A stretch of DNA of 20,665 nucleotides from Pseudomonadota bacterium (lineage in GTDB: Bacteria > Pseudomonadota > Alphaproteobacteria > Caulobacterales > Caulobacteraceae): NCBI GenBank assembly GCA_023456105.1, contig JAEYAO010000110.1, positions 1-20,665 on the forward strand, written 5' to 3'. Shown in pieces: positions 20,202 to 20,665 of the stretch (position 1 is the first letter of the stretch; every line of letters begins with the position of its first letter). The notes beneath the pieces are model-generated. The model saw only the letters and a program-made list of their open reading frames with translations, made no database searches and was not told the origin of the DNA. A program made the translations under genes and the position numbers.

Positions 20202-20665
20202 TCAGGTCAGCCGGAACCGCGCCTCCAGCGAGGGCAGAGGATCGGCCGCGACCCGCCCTTCGCGGCACAGCTTGATCAGGTGCGCCAGCACCGACAGCGC
20301 CGCCGCCGGCCACAGTCTCTTGTCGATCCCGACATAGAGACGCGGCAGCATCTGCTCGACCGTCTCGTCGCCGGCCTCCAGCCGCTTCAGCACCTGGGAC
20401 TCGCGCCGCACCCGGTGCTCGCGATAGGCCTGGAGGAACGGCTCAGGCTCGGTGATCGGCGCGCCATGCGTCGGGTACAGCGTCGAGAAGCTCCGCGCGA
20501 TCACCGTATCCAGGCTTTGCATGTAATCCGCCATGTTCCCGTCCGGCGGCGCCACCACCGTGGTCGCCCAACCCATCACATGGTCGCCGCAGAACAGGGC
20601 GTTCTCCTCCCTCAGCACGAACGCCATGTGATTGGACGCATGCCCGGGCGTCGCCATCGCCTCGA
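20202..20665 (-). CDS. Metallo-beta-lactamase-fold hydrolase (LACTB2-like), partial
   Basis: The C-terminal 153 or so residues of an MBL-fold hydrolase; the N-terminus, with the HxHxDH motif, lies beyond the right edge. Visible metal-site elements are TPGHASNHMAF (His of motif 3), ENALFCGDHVMGW (bridging Asp) and LYPTHGAPI (final His). After the MBL fold comes a winged-helix-like tail (YREHRVRRESQVLKRLEAGD, AALSVLAHLIKLCREGRV) typical of LACTB2/RNase Z-like hydrolases. Frame is open through position 20665, so the internal ATG at 20657 is not the real start. Substrate unknown. Confidence 0.9.
   Translation of the reverse strand, partial: EAMATPGHASNHMAFVLREENALFCGDHVMGWATTVVAPPDGNMADYMQSLDTVIARSFSTLYPTHGAPITEPEPFLQAYREHRVRRESQVLKRLEAGDETVEQMLPRLYVGIDKRLWPAAALSVLAHLIKLCREGRVAADPLPSLEARFRLT

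Overview
The window is about 20.7 kb of GC-rich, densely coding bacterial chromosome. No phage, plasmid or CRISPR signature is visible. The SecE/NusG/ribosomal proteins, the MASE1 and HisKA_2 kinases, GCTANA-type -10 elements and TTAACC motifs point to an alphaproteobacterium of the Caulobacteraceae. Brevundimonas is my best guess, by inference from gene content and style; no search was run.

Layout. Positions 1-4490 hold the 3' end of tuf (EF-Tu) with a strong terminator, a secreted SGNH hydrolase, a DUF4118/HisKA_2 sensor kinase with an apparent one-base frameshift near its 3' end, a 43-residue lipoprotein-like ORF, a CorC/HlyC-type CBS-domain membrane protein and a DUF2238-like membrane protein. 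Positions 4571-7556 are the translation/transcription core: tRNA-Trp(CCA), secE, nusG, rplK, rplA and a strong terminator. A DUF559 nuclease-like gene sits inside this block between nusG and rplK. It lies between two nearly identical inverted 65-67 bp palindromic repeats, with a third diverged copy alongside.

Positions 7600-9921 carry a secreted DUF2059 protein, an AI-2E/PerM-family membrane protein and a Nudix hydrolase. Positions 9946-10850 are a minus-strand iron-storage pair: bfd upstream, bfr downstream, with a palindromic element in front of each. Positions 10893-13895 hold a ThiE-like thiamine phosphate synthase, a MASE1 hybrid-less histidine kinase and a secreted Ala/Pro-rich protein. 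A VOC protein, aroC and a J-domain-like protein follow on the minus strand. Then come pdxH (plus), a uridine kinase (minus, sharing its stop with pdxH), an acyl-CoA synthetase, a DUF1499 protein and the C-terminal part of a metallo-beta-lactamase-fold hydrolase that runs off the right edge.

How it fits together. The classical order tuf-trpT-secE-nusG-rplKA is recognisable but has been opened in two places: about 4.3 kb of unrelated genes between tuf and trpT, and the DUF559/repeat element between nusG and rplK. The rplA terminator separates it from any rplJL-rpoBC genes, which are not in the window. The rest is housekeeping metabolism (thiamine, chorismate, PLP, pyrimidine salvage, fatty acid activation) in short transcription units. 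The most unusual item is the DUF559 gene with its paired palindromic repeats, which looks like a small repeat-associated mobile unit.
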